The translations under genes were made by a program, and so were the position numbers. Below are positions 1-14,100 of a DNA stretch of 64,000 bases, piece after piece (the stretch's first letter is position 1; every line of letters begins with the position of its first letter). A model generated the notes under the pieces. It was not told where the DNA came from, ran no database searches, and was given only the letters and a program-made list of their open reading frames with translations. The stretch is from Phalacrocorax aristotelis. Its lineage: Eukaryota; Chordata; Aves; Suliformes; Phalacrocoracidae. Location: positions 78,052,090 to 78,116,089 of the forward strand of contig NC_134311.1 in assembly GCF_949628215.1 (NCBI RefSeq). The letters are read 5' to 3'.

Positions 1-1966
1 CCAACGCCAATAATTCTTTAAATTTATCTTAGAATATTAAAAGAATTACAGAACAGAACAGAATAAGGACTGTGTTCTCATTAAGATATGCAAGAAATCT
101 ACTCATGAGTCCTCGTTCACACAGAAAGGAAGACAGTTTGGGATAGCACAGGACTTTCAGAAAAAAAAGTTAGAGCTCTAAAGCTAGCGTACATGCTGTA
201 TGCATATTAGAGACCAGTGACACCAAGTCTCACTACTTTAGAGGGCCAACTTTAACAAGGGAAGTGAATTTTGGATCCCAGATTGCTAATGTCATTGGTA
301 CTTAACCTGTTGATTCTGCATGACTTTAGCAAGTCTATGTGCATCATATTGCTTCGGTAAAGAAGGAATGTATGTGTCTCCTTTCTGGAAACTCTCGTCT
401 TCCAACCATAAAACAAAGACATTACAAAGCCTGAGAAGAAAAACAAAAAAAGGAAAAAAATAAATCAATGTGAAATTTAATTGTATATATAGCCTGTATT
501 ACACGGGAGTCTTATTCTGGGGTCTAGAGTTAAGGCAACAAATCATGCTAAGGTGACACCACTCAAAACATACATGTTTCACACGGTTTGTGAGTAGTGT
601 ACTAAGTGTCAGTTCAAAGACCAGCTGTGGAAAGAAGCTATTTAGAAAAATACAAAGGGCAATAACCAAGAGTAACAGGACATATTTTGAAAAGAAAAAC
701 ACTGATGCAATTTAGCAAACATGACCCCAGACTGGAAACGTCTCTTACATCAGGGAAGCATACTGACAACCCCACTCCAAAGACCAACAAACAAACAAAA
801 AAAGGAGTCCGTGTGAGTAAGTTTGGCTTCTCAGCCCATGAATGCTCTAGAGTGCCTGCTCTAAAAGCTCACACCTGAGTTCCATCTTTTAATTTCCTGG
901 CAGTCTTAAATTCATGGCTAGTTTATTCCCATTTCTCCTCTGCTAACACTGTACTTTAACATAAATATGCCTCTTTCCTCCCTCAACTGACATCACTCCA
1001 CTGAGAGGTACCCTTTTTATAATATTACCCAAGGTTTCCTGACTTAAATAGAAGGGACAACTACAATACCACTAAACCTTTGCACTGTGGTATTAAATAT
1101 CACTAGAAAACTCCTGTTTTCTGTATCAGTGTCATTGGTGAAAAAAATTGAAGTAGTCTAGTTCTAAGTCAGCCCTTCTGAACTCTACCAGTGTTCTCCC
1201 TTCTGTCTAGATGGTCATTAAACTTCCTGAGAGTAAGATCTACTTGGCTGCAGAGCATTCTGGTTTTATGCTGGAGCGGGGAACTCCTTTGACATGAAAG
1301 ACACACAAAATATTAATCAAGTTCCTCCCAGTGAGCATCTCTGGATTATTTTTCACATATGACCAAGGAGGATTTATGATCTCCCTTGTTTGTTTGTATA
1401 GTATCTGTTGATTGCTGGTGGAGAAGCAACCTAAAACGAAGTTCAGATCCTGTATGCCCAAACCCCCTGAACAGGGGACTCCCCTCAAATAATCTTTTCA
1501 ACTGCAGCTTCCAGGAAAATTCAGATACTGTAATACTGCAAGTATTTAAGGTAGACTTCCCAAACAAAAAGTCTCTGTGTAACAGAACCACAGACTTCCG
1601 AAGAGCATAGCTACAATTTCAATGTGCACGAGCGGTGTGCGTATCAGTAGCAGATATGTCTAAACAACAAATATTTTACCAGTATGGGGATACCATTAAC
1701 TAAAAAGCACAGCTCTCCCCTAAGGACAACTCTATCAACAATGTTTTATTTTCAGTAGTAAAAGCAGACCCTGCCCCCCAGACAAACAAGTTCTATCAAC
1801 AGAGCAACAGATTTTACCACAACTATGCGTATAACAAATGCCTGTGGTACATATCCATGTCAGCCAAGGGTCACATCCCTTCACATCTCCCGCAGCTAAG
1901 ACTGTGCTCCAGTAGTTGCTCAGGTGGTTGCACTGAGTAAGACTGACGTGGGTAGTCTTTCTTTAC
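1..1966. other. EPG5 intron 23 (partial)
   Basis: The stretch is AT-rich and non-coding. I searched both strands for the next EPG5 exon and for repeats. I saw only short A-runs and chance frames of 60-93 codons. No mobile element is recognisable. Confidence 0.6.
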
Positions 1967-2194
1967 CTGACAAGTTCCTTATGCAGTTCCGGTGAAGTCA
2001 GGTAAGTTGACGAGCAGCTCGCCTTCTCTTGTGATCTATCGCTGCCCTCTGCGGGATGCTCCACTCTCAGTGCTTTACTGGCAGCATGGTGGAAGTCCGC
2101 TACCTCTGTTAAGCGCTGCTTCATTTCATTCAGTAAGTTACTATGAGCCGCACTCTGGAAAAAACGTCTTCCAATACAGCCATCTACAGGTAAT
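1967..2194 (-). CDS. EPG5: EPG5 coding exon 23 (residues 1318-1394), last exon in window
   Basis: This exon has 228 nt, phase 2 to 2. It encodes [38 protein letters not shown] and [13 protein letters not shown]. The acceptor is TTATAG|ATT and the donor is GTCAG|GTAAAG. The next conserved segment was not found in 1-1966, so exon 24 is outside the window. Confidence 0.92.
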
Positions 2195-5100
2195 CTATAA
2201 ATGAACAAAAAAAAAGCACAACAAAGTCTTATTTTGAGTGTCAAATCAGCATCTCTGCAAATAAATTGACTCTTTAGAGAAGTAACTGGTACCCACTGCT
2301 TTTAGATGCAGGCTTAGTGTGAGGCACTTACTAATCTCACTTGCACTGCAAACTTCTTAGTGCTTGCTAATCTACTAGAGCCCTTATGATCAGACTCACC
2401 CATATTGTGGTCCTGGTCGGTGAAGGTAAAGGAGGAAGAATTTCTGCCAGATTAGTGGCATGAGAGGGTGATCAGCAGGGGTAGCAATGGCCTGGTGAGC
2501 CCAGCGGTAGATCATGAGCCTCTGAAGGGAAGGTACAATAGGCAGCTTCAGCTGTGTCTGTGCTTTCTGCAAAAAGAACATTTTCAGACAAGTGTTCTGC
2601 TGCAGTTCCCTGTAACAGGCTGTCACAGTTTAACCCATCAGAGTAACACAGTGTGAAAACTCTTACGGAGGAGAAATCTTTGGAAAACATTCACACATCT
2701 GTTACAGGTCTTAGTGGAAGAGCTGCCCAGCTCACAGTTATGCTGGACAGCTGTTAAAGAGCAGTGCTACACCTCTGATGCTTAAAAAAAAAAAAAATAG
2801 CATGAATGGGAGGGCTACTGTGATACAAGGCCAACATATGGGCCATTGGTGTTAATTAGTGTTGATTACTGTTCTTCCTTACAGAGGTAGATGTTCCTGG
2901 TTTAGACTGTCATATAACTGGTGGTGCTAGAGAACAAAGCAGCAGCAGTGAAGCACACAGCACATTCCATCCAGTAAAAATAAGTCTTAAGCCACACAAG
3001 GATGCAGAATCCTACAGTGTGCTACCACTTTTATCTTTTTGCAGACTACATTCCATACAGCCCTATTGAAAGTCTCAAATGTAAAGTAAAACTAATGTGA
3101 AGAAAGAATACAGAAGAAAAAAAAAAGTAGTTTCTTTTTGCAAAAGCAGGACAAAGGCAATGCCACATATGAGCAGCAGCACCCTGTATTAGCATCATGG
3201 AACACTACTCCACAGACCCACTAAATCATTAAAAAAAATCACTAAGCTCCTGTGGACTGTACCCAAAGCAGGGGAATGGGAGGATTTTCTGAGTTCTCAT
3301 GCCTTGACGTAGACCCTGGCACTACCTCATCCCCCATACTAGATTTTGGGAACCCTCAGCACCCTTTTCCATACACTCCCCACATACTATCTCACTGTTT
3401 TCCAGGCCAATCAAGACATATAAGCCAAGGGACAGATGTTATCCAGACTAGTGTCCAAGGATGCAAGACATGTTCCAGTCTGGACACAGCCAGACCTACT
3501 TTCATAGAGCTTCACAGAGCACAGAAAAAATAACCTATTTTCTCAGAGCTTCTAGATTACCTTTTTCATTAAAACACACTGAAACTGTTGAGATGAAGGA
3601 TGTGCGAAAGGCTACACTCAGACTGGACAGCTTTGGTTTCCACTTGCATCACTCCCGAATTTCTAACTGAATTTGAGCAAAGAACCTGGAAAATGCTGCA
3701 ATGTGGCTTAAAGCACACCTGACGAAATGCCTTGTTAAGGGAGAGACCTGAACAGTCCTGAAAGTCTTGGAAAATAATTCAGCAAATAAGGAGAAAGGTA
3801 AAGCCCAGCCTTCTGCAAAATTAAAATCATCTGAGAAATGCTCTTTGAAATACGGACACTTTTTCCTACCTGTAAAATAACAGTATCTGCACTCCTCAGC
3901 TCAGTGGTATAGAATAAATCCACTGAAGATCATGAGGCATTCAGATGACCCAGAAAATTATGTAAGAGCACTAATTAGTGACTGAAGTTTTCTATAAGTA
4001 ATTGCATATTAAAAACCAGACACTTGCATGGTAGCTTTTAAGTGTTCAACTCAAAATGTAAAAGAAAATTTCCCTGAAGTATATTCTCCTGGAAAGCCAG
4101 ATAAAGCATTAGTTATGCTTTTACCCTGGTAAGAAAACGCGCATAAAATAAAAACTAAACAATGCAAGAGAACACTTTTCTCCAGTAGTTTTGTCTAATA
4201 AAAGCAGATGAAAAGTTCTCTCACCTTCAAAGCTTGATCAGGAGTTGAAGCATTAACAACCAACTCCCTCTCCACAACTCTGCGAAGCTGCGAATCTTCT
4301 TCAAATATTGACTCCATATTTAACACCATCCATGAAAACCACACCTGTGAAAACAGTAGTAACAGAAACATTGATAAATTGATAACAGAATGGCAGGGGT
4401 AGGATCAGGAAGCGTGCTACTTTCTTAGGAGGAATATGTCTTTGCCAGATTCTCATTACAAAGTTGCAAAAGCAGTATCATATCTCAACTAGAAAATTGA
4501 AAACCAGCTTCCTCCTTATATACATTCAAACTTCTCCTCCGTATTCTGTATAACCTTGGGACAGAGCAGGGAAACCAGGGACAACTGACAGAATGATCCA
4601 GAGAGTTCTGGAGAAAACAACCTACTCGAACCCTGTTAAATAAGGTCCCCTCTCTCCCACCTGCACTACGCGTCTCCAGTTGGGGTACTGCAGGGTTTTT
4701 TTTCTCCTTTTTGCTTGAACAAGGAACTCGCTTAAGTAGAGAGAAAGCAACTAGTATTCAAAATATTTATCAGATATAGACGATCTAATAGAAGAGTCAT
4801 GCTTTATGTATTTTCTCTCATCCAATATATCAAGAACAACTGACGATTAAAAGAATTCATAACTAATAAATGCTATGACATGATTTCTAGGTCACAGATC
4901 AGACAAACTTTCTCTGTGCAAAATGTGTGTGTTCCCTTTAGTGTAATAAACCCACAGTATTCTCTTAGGCTAAATTAGAATTTCGTCACAAGAAAACTCA
5001 CAAACTCACAAGAAAGATGGAACAAGAGAAAAATCTGCAAAAATCTGAAAGCAAAAAAAAAAAACACCCTAAACACCCGTATATTGATTATCCCAGGGTT

Positions 5101-8100
5101 GTTCATACGACACCGTCGTAACACTTACCTGAGAGGAATTAGCATTGCCCTCAACAAAGGATGGTGTCACATTGCCTGCCATGATCCAGCTAACAAGCGA
5201 AGACAGCACACCTTTGTCACAATGATAGCCCAAAGCATTCTACATGGAAAGAGAAAACATTTGGGGTTTTTTTGTCAGCAGCCTAACAGATTATTTACAA
5301 GCGACAAGTATGTCGCCGACATCCAGGTTCCTTCCTGCCTCACGTTGCTACCTCCCAACCTTAGTTCAGCTTGCACCACTGAAATGCCTGCTTGCACTTT
5401 ATTTCTTTTTTGATGAAAAGATTCTGTTTTATAGTGATAGTCTGTGTTTTCTCAGGAGAGGATGCTCTATTTTTGTTCTAAATACACTATTTCAACATAT
5501 GAAATGCAAAGACGACAAACTAAAATACTATGACAGAACTCATATGAATGAAACCTGTGTTCCAAATAGGTTTCAATTTTTATTATTATTTAAATATCAG
5601 ATATTTCACTAATTGATCTACTCAAAAACAAATCAGATAACGTAAGCCCATTACTACCAAATCGTGACTGTTAAATTTCAGGAAAATACATTCACATCAA
5701 AATTAGAACGAGCAACCCATGAACTGACCATTTACTCAACAGCCACACTGTTACACCACACCCATTTACCTTGTGCTGTTGGTAAAGCAGCTTTTGTATG
5801 CAGTCCTCTTGACTGTACTGGAAAGCAGCTTTACATAAGTTATCCAGCACGAAGAGTGTTGCCGGGTCCCTGTGCCACAGCTGCTGGCTGGTGAGGACCT
5901 GAGCCCAGAACTCCAGTACTGCAGCTGGCCCCACTCCATATGGCTGGTCACTTAGGAAAATGTGAGTCTGCCAAATTAAAGGGTAAAATTATTCAAGGGA
6001 TTGCAGCTGCAATTAAAGGATAAGAAATTACTGAAGAACTGTTGAACTTGCACAAGACTGTGGGTCTATCCTTAAAATAAATAATTTTGCACCTATTTCT
6101 GAAGCGTAGCCTGCTGTTCCTGCAAAAGGACTCCCTACAGTAGGTATGCTTCCCTTTGGTCCTTACCCCTCCCTAATGTTAGTGGGCCTTGGTTTTTGAC
6201 GTCTCTGCACTTAGAGAAAAAAAAAAAAAAACCACACACACAAAAAACACACCACTAGTTTCCCAACACAGAAACCTTTTTCCATAGCATAGCCATACAT
6301 CAATGGACACAAGCAAAGCTTTCAAACATTAATATACCTGCTGCATTCCTCAACTAAAACACGCGAGAAAGTAGTGCTGCATATTACATTCCCTTTTTAT
6401 GCAGTTTTGACCTGGTGTAAGAAAATGCATTTTCCAAGAAGTCTGGAAGGTGCATATTGCTGTTCTGTCCAGCATCACATATATTGCCCGATTTGGGAAA
6501 GTTTAAGTGGAAGTATTTCAGGAAACCGAACCCAACTATTCATACCCCGTGGCTGCACAACTGCCAGATTCAATACCCTTTCTAACTTTAAGCACTAACT
6601 CAGTCAAAAAAAGCCTTTTTTTTTTTTTTAAAATTCCCATCTCCCCCACGCACTTTTTTTACATAATCTTCTTACCTGTATCATACTACTGAAAAGCTTA
6701 ACATTTTCTCCATAACTCACTCCTGTCAAGTGCTGAGTTACTTTATGAGTAACCTGCTGAGTCACACCTTGAGGGACTCCACTATCCAGATGAAGGAACA
6801 GTTGGATGTAATACAAAAACCTAGGGATGTCAACACATTAAATTAATTCTAAAATTTCTCCTACAGCGTAAAATACAAAAAAGCTACTTCTAGAAAATTT
6901 AAAACCACTTCATCAGCACTGGTGACACCTGTATACAAGGACTTTGATTCACAACCATGCTGCAGATTTAATTGCTCCATTTTAACCACATCATAGGTAG
7001 AGTACAAGCAGTTCATGGCAGACTGTAATTCAAGGCAGCTCATCAGGACTGAATACAGTTCTTGATCCATATCAGCACCCAAATCTAGCCCAGAAATTGT
7101 CTGGGAGACTGCCAGGTGGACCAAGCCAAAAGCACCCCAGGGACCACGCTACTGATACACCAGGACAGACAGCTAAGGTCCAGTACTTCAGAACGCTCCC
7201 AGCTGCTCAATTTACCAGTAGGGACACAGTTAAGTAGTATTGCCTGCTTATTTTTCTTCCCTATCTAAACACAACAGCTGCTTGTCAGCTGTTCAAAGAC
7301 CACTTCTGTGGCACAGCAGCACCATGAGCGATGACTGTACACGAGAGGTCAGTAGGAGACACTTCTACAACTACTTCCTCAACCACAGCCAATGTCAAGA
7401 AGTAACTCAGCAACAAACAAGATGCACTTCCCCATCACCTGCATCACATTCTCACTGGGTGCAAAACCCAGAATGAAGCCTGAAAAATATAACAGTTAAG
7501 ACTAACTTTCATTGCTCTTTATCAACAAACGTATTAGGAACATATAATGCTTACTGTTCGTTCTTCAGGAGATAATACTGGCAAGAGTAAAACAAGGGCA
7601 AAATTTTATCAAGCACATGGACTACTGTTCTCAGGTATCTAGACTGGATGAGCACACCCAAGAGAGGAATCCCTTCAGCACAGAACTTCTCAACGCTGTC
7701 AAAACAAAAACAAAATAAGGAAAAACACAATGACTATCAGTAGAAAGGGAGAGAGGGTGTTGATTTTTTTTTTTTTTTCTGTTAACTGGCATGTAAAGTC
7801 ATCTATAGATTTACACTTTGAATCTTTTGAATCTTTGAAATCCTAAACAGCTAAATCCAGAGAGTTTTTCCTTTAGCTGTAGGAGTGATTCAATTGCTGA
7901 CAGATCTGACAAGTTCTTCCTACCCTTCTGAGGCTTTGATTCCCATCTTCCAAAAATCACTGGTGATGCGGGTCTTCATCAAGTTTCAATCAATTTAGAG
8001 CTCAAGGCTCTTGCCTAACCTAGCTAACTAGCCTCCCTCTCCAGGCAAAGGAAGAACCTACACAGTAGGATTCACATCACCTACCTTTGGCATTTCCTCA

Positions 8101-11100
8101 GTATGGATGATGCTCTGGACATCTTTCTTCACCACCTAGAGATGGAGGTCTGAGGGTTTCCTTACAGTAGGTACTTTGGTGGTTGCAGTCAGCTGAGCTG
8201 AATCCCACTCTCACTGCCCAGAAAACTTACTAGTGGTAACTTATTTGGTACACTGCTGTGCACCGAGTTTTGCTAACTGAGAAGGGTTGCACGTTAGTAA
8301 AACGTGTAGAACACTAATCCTATGTCTACTCTGAGGTCACGAAAATGAAATATTAAGTCACTAGCATACAGTTGTTTTTTCTGCTCATTACCATAACTGG
8401 CCTTAACCTTTTGCATGTGATAAATACCAGTGTTATTGTTCAGAGAGGAGAAGAATGTCAAAAGGGTCTTCGCAAGGTCAAACAGTGTTAGGGGAGGAAA
8501 AAAAAAAACAACCCAAAAATCAAAACATGGAAGTAAAGAGGTTCCTTGTTTTTCATTCCATACTCAAAGTCACATAAAAACTTCCACTGTCAAACCAGAA
8601 TACCTTCTTCTCAAATCACTCTAGTGCTTTGAAGGGAGCAAATGTGTATGTATGGCATAACCTTTGCATCAAGCTATGGCTTGGGGAAGGAGAAGAAAAC
8701 AAAGAAAAAGTCTCTTTAAAGAGCAAAGCAATATTACATGCAGAAAACAAGTTAGTTAAAATTCTGAACAGAGTGATAATTAAAGAGATGACAGATTCAA
8801 TGAAAACAGACCTGGGAGAGATTGATTAACCAATCTGTGGCTCTATACCTTCTTCGACTAGTACACCTGATCATGTCCAAAAGCCTTACTGCACACCAGC
8901 TGAAAGCACTGTAAAAAACTGGTTTTTAACACAGACAGGGCTAGGTGGATCAGTATCAAGGTCATAAAGCTCTCTTTGTGTTTTATTCTCCTACTAGTTT
9001 CCAAACACTCTGCTGCAGCCCTGCTAAGAAAAAAATTATCTGTAGGACAACCCATTCAGCAAGCACAGTTAGAAATTATTCCTGTCCACAGTCATCATGC
9101 TAACGTCTCAGTTTCAGTATTATTTCTAACTACTATTTTGATTCTAACATGCAGAAGGCAAAAATACAGTCTAGAAAAATAAAGAGAATAGTATGATGCT
9201 TGGAACTACAGTCCCTGAAAGACCTCTCAATCCCTTGCATCAGATGTCCTTTACACTTTAAACAAGCACGCAGATGTTAATAGCCCTCAGTTCATCATTA
9301 CGTAGGTTGCTCAGTCACTGGGGCCATCCTTCCAAGGCAAACACAAAAACACATGCTTACCTGTGACCTAGCGTGGTCATTGCCAGTGCCAGGTAACAGC
9401 CGATAGGGACACCTGTTTTAACAGCCTTCAGGAGGGGGTGAAACATGACCGACTCTGTCATGTCAAGCACACTGTCAGACACAGGGACTGCAGGCCAGCC
9501 GCGCTGCACACCAAGGTTATTTCTGTGAAGCTTTAACCTCAAAATCAAGCCCCATGCCCACTGATTGAAGGAATTCTCTGGTGTTTCTCCATATCGAACA
9601 ATGCTGGCTAAGTAGGATACCTGGAACAAAGCAGCAGGAAAAGGAATGAGAGGAAGCAGAGCCACACTACAACAAGTATGGCACTACTCTAGGACTTGGG
9701 TCAGCTTGGATGAGTTTCCTCTTCTATCACAATACAGGTGACATGAGATCAGAGCAACAGCAGTTATTTTTCAGGCAAACCACAGAGCACCACCAACTAA
9801 GTTTATGTGAAATCTGTTTGCATGGCTTTGATTTCCACCTGCCCACACCTTTTTGTGAAGGCTATCAACCAATACTGTTCGGCTAAAGTTTTCCAGATTA
9901 GGTACTGGTCTCAGATTAAATTTTGGTTTTACTATTAAAAACAAACTAAACAAGAGAAATCCCAAACAACCACACACAACCTTCAATAATGTTTAAGGCT
10001 GCTAGTGAAAGTAAAACTAAAAATATGTATACAAAAAATAACACCCATCAACAAAAAAGTCTAAAACCTGGCAGCCCTCCTTGGAAAGAAGTCTCCAATG
10101 CGTAAGGCGGAGTCTCTGTGCCACGTAAATGTGTCTGTTATCATGAAGAACCTATCTAGATTGGAGGGAATTATAAATCTTTGGGAAAAACATTGTACAT
10201 GATCTGACAGACCAGTGTAAACTGCGGAGCTGGAAGTTAGTGCAGATGTTTCATTCTGAGTGGGGATACAAGAACCTAAGCACTATTTTCTCTCGAGTTC
10301 CAGATACAAGTTCATGCAAGTAAGGACAAATTGACCAATACAAGTGGAAACCAAGGCTGAAATAGGCTTAAAAAAAAAAAAAAAAGAGAGCTCATCTAGC
10401 TGGCACAAGACAACAAACCAGGATTAAGTAGTGCAGAGATGCAAGTCAGGAAAAAGCAGAGACAATAAGCAACAGTGTGGGAAGAATAGACTGGAGAAAA
10501 AAACCACAGGGGAGGAGAAAGCACTGTTCAAGAAACACTGAGAAGACAAAAGCACAACACAATGCTAAAAGCTCTGAAAAAAAAAAAAACACAAAAAAAA
10601 ACCAGAAGCATCTTGGATTGAATATCCAAAAAAGGGATTTTTAACCTTGATCTTTCTATCCTTCCATTCCCTTCTGTAACTTCGAGCCATACCTTCCTCA
10701 GTCACCAGCGTGCTGTAAAATCAATGTAATAAGTGTTTGTAGGGTGTTCAGGTAACACAGCACTGATCACTACTGAAAAGCCCCTAAAATCTTGAGTCTT
10801 TAAATAAGGTAAGACTAAGAGCTGGAGACACAGGAAGGATGTCTCTATGTTCACCAGTAACAGTAAGTAGCCTTTCATTAAGTAAATACTGACCAACTCT
10901 GCATGAGTAAAGTATGCTTTGCCAGAACAGCTTGCAACTATCCAACTACAGGCTGGATAATAATACAAACCTAACAGGAGGACAAATCTAAAATTTCTAT
11001 TTCTCATAGATGTTCAACGTAAGTCTAACAGCTATCTTCAAATAGGTTTGTGCGTGCAAAAATGCTGAGAGTTGGTATAGGATGATGTTCCAGTAGCATC

Positions 11101-14100
11101 AAGTGAGAATAGCTTTTAAAAAGAAGAAAACAAGGTCTTGGCCTGCGGTTTTTCCTGTCTATCACCATTGATACACTATTCCCTGTAATTCTGAAGGAAA
11201 AATACCTGTTTTATACTTTCAGAAAGCAGCCCAGCATATGGTTTCTGGGAGAGATATTTCTGATACGCTTCCAGGACCATCAGTGCAACTTCAGAATGGA
11301 GAGCTGGATCCAGATGAAGAGCATCCCGCTGAAAAACAGAATCATGTCATGAAACTTTGCCTCATTTAAAAGGTCTCTACAACCGTATCATTCAGTTGCA
11401 CTACACAGAGAAATAAATCTTAATTTGAACAGCCAGAAAGAGATTAAGCATTGTAATACCTAGGCAAAATCTTGGCCTAAGAAAAATTTCAGACCAACAT
11501 TGAAGAATAATGAGCTCACACTGGGCAATACAACAGCAGCTAGATTTCCAAAAAAAGTGACCATAATCACTTCTCACTTGTATTTGGTGGATTTATAGCA
11601 ATTAATCCAAAGATCCATAGGTGACATTTTAAATTACATAGTACAGACACTGAAAATCTTGCCTTGAAAAAAACGAAACAAAACCAAAAAACTCTCCTGC
11701 TTTGTATCAACACATAGTAATTTCTCTTATCAGTTGTCACATTAAAGAACTACTCTTCCCCATATCAAAGGATACAGACATGACACTTATTGCACAGCAA
11801 AGACCTCACAGTTAGTTTTCCCTACCATTCCCTTGTCTTCACATGTCCTCAAGAAACAGGGAGAAAAAGTAGGGCAATCTTCATGCACAGGTATCAGCAC
11901 GGCAAAGAGAAGAGTTCAGTACAGTCAAATGCACAGATTACTGTGCTAAAATGGATCACTGAACACAGGCAAAAAGATTTTTCCCCCAACCTATTTCTGT
12001 TTCTCTCTGAAAAAATATTCACCCTCTATTGGATCCTGAACTAATGGAGCTCCTGGAGTAACACATTCTATGGAATATTTTCCTGTTGTTTATGTAATGC
12101 TTAGGGCTTTGAAACCTCTACTTCAATCATGAGTCTTCCTGCACTGTGAAAAATATACTTGGATACAAGCCTGCAAACTACACTCACCCCAGTCTCATTC
12201 ACACTTCTTGGAGGCTTCCTCTATTTCTGCAGCCACAGACAACTTAAGTGACTCACAAAAACTGTCCTGTCAGCTATTTCCTCTTGTTTAGAGAGGAAAC
12301 TTCTGCTTAAATATCTCTTTAAATCTCAGCTGCAGCACTGCAAGAAAGCAACACAAGCAAATCCGCAGGCAGAATGCTGGAAGTTCCCATCCTACACTGC
12401 CAAGTGTACAGCCACCTTACAAAAGCATGTAATTAATTGTTTTCAAATTCAGTTATAGTCCCAGGTTGAGTAATACTTTTGCTCTGACAAACTGACCAGG
12501 TTCAGGCCTCCTGTTTTGAATACATACATTCTCATTGAATCCCCAATTCAGCCCTTCCAAGATAATACAGGCTAGTTTGTTCTCCACTGTCGTTAGATTG
12601 TAATTTAATAACCAGTCACGAATCATCGCCATCTCAGATGATGAAGGCTTCCACAGGTACAATGGCAGCTCTTTGAACAGATATAAAGAAACCTTTGAGG
12701 GCAGAAAAGAAAAAGGCTAATCAGTACTCAGCATGGAACAATAATCCACATTATGCCCTTCTATCTTCAAGAGTGATATGATCAAAAAACCATGGACAGG
12801 ACATTAAGTCGATATGTCCATACCAAGCCATGCCTTCTAACAGTCTGGTATGGCCTCTAGTTTTAACTGGGTGCTTGTTTTAAATGATGGATGTTAGCAC
12901 TTACCATCCCAACTTTATTGATGGTCTCTCTAACCCGGCCCAGCAGTACAGAAATAATCTGTGTATGAACGCTGGCAACTGCTCCCAAGAGTTCTCGACC
13001 AACCTTTGAAAATGTCTCTCTTGTGGAAAGACTAACATAAGACACCTGAGAAGATGAGCAGAGAGAAGTTACTGGTTACGGCTGACCTTCACTAACACTG
13101 CAATAAAATATCTTTTGGAAAAATACAGAACCAAAGTGCTCTTGGTGATCCTACACAAGGAGGTTGATAAGTGCCAATATTAAAACTGAAACTGATTGCC
13201 CTAGAAAATGAAATTATTGTGTTACAGTGCCAAAAACAAAGTCCAAAACTCATCACAGGAACAGAAACGCCATACACATTAAGAAGAAAACCCAAACCAC
13301 TACACACCACAACAAAAAAAAAAACCACCACAGAGGCATTTCAGAGCTACAAGTTAGACCTGTGCGAGAAAAATAAAGTGAGAACAAAGTTATTTTTGAT
13401 CCTTTGCCTCATTCTGGCTTCTGGAAAAGTTGTTCTTTCTCCCAGAAAAACGTGCATTTCAGGGTATTTTAATTCAGTATTAGATTATGAACCTCAGAAG
13501 TAGCACTTTCTTAGTTCCATGGTAGAACAAACTACAGAAGCCACGAATGTTCCACACCTTCCACTGTTAGAAAGAAAAAGGGCACATTCATCCTCTTCCT
13601 GAAAGGACCAGCAGTATTACTTGCCTCATATATTTCCAGAACAATTATTGTGATAAAATCCTCATCAACATCAGCCCGTTTGGTTTGTGCCATCTGAGCA
13701 AATGTGGTGAGCAGACAAATTTCTTCTGAGCAGTTCATTGATCTGAGATACTTTTCAAATTTTTCAAGATGCTCTGGGTCTAGAAAAAAAGTCACATTAA
13801 ACAAACATGACAAAAGAAGTGTTACAGGTCATACATCATCAATACTTATACATTTATAGGCAGTCCGATCCCAGAGGAGAGATCATTGACAAAGGAATTA
13901 TCATCACTAGGTTAGTATCCTCTCTGCAGAAGTCACTGCCACCAGCTGCTTTAAAAGAAGATGCAAGAAACACAATATGCAGCGAGCCCATATGATTCAG
14001 TAAATATGCTAGTAATTCATAACAAAAGCTAAAACCGCTTCGAGAACGACTAGAATTCACTTTTTAATATTATTTTAATATGCAATATCCTGTCCAACAT

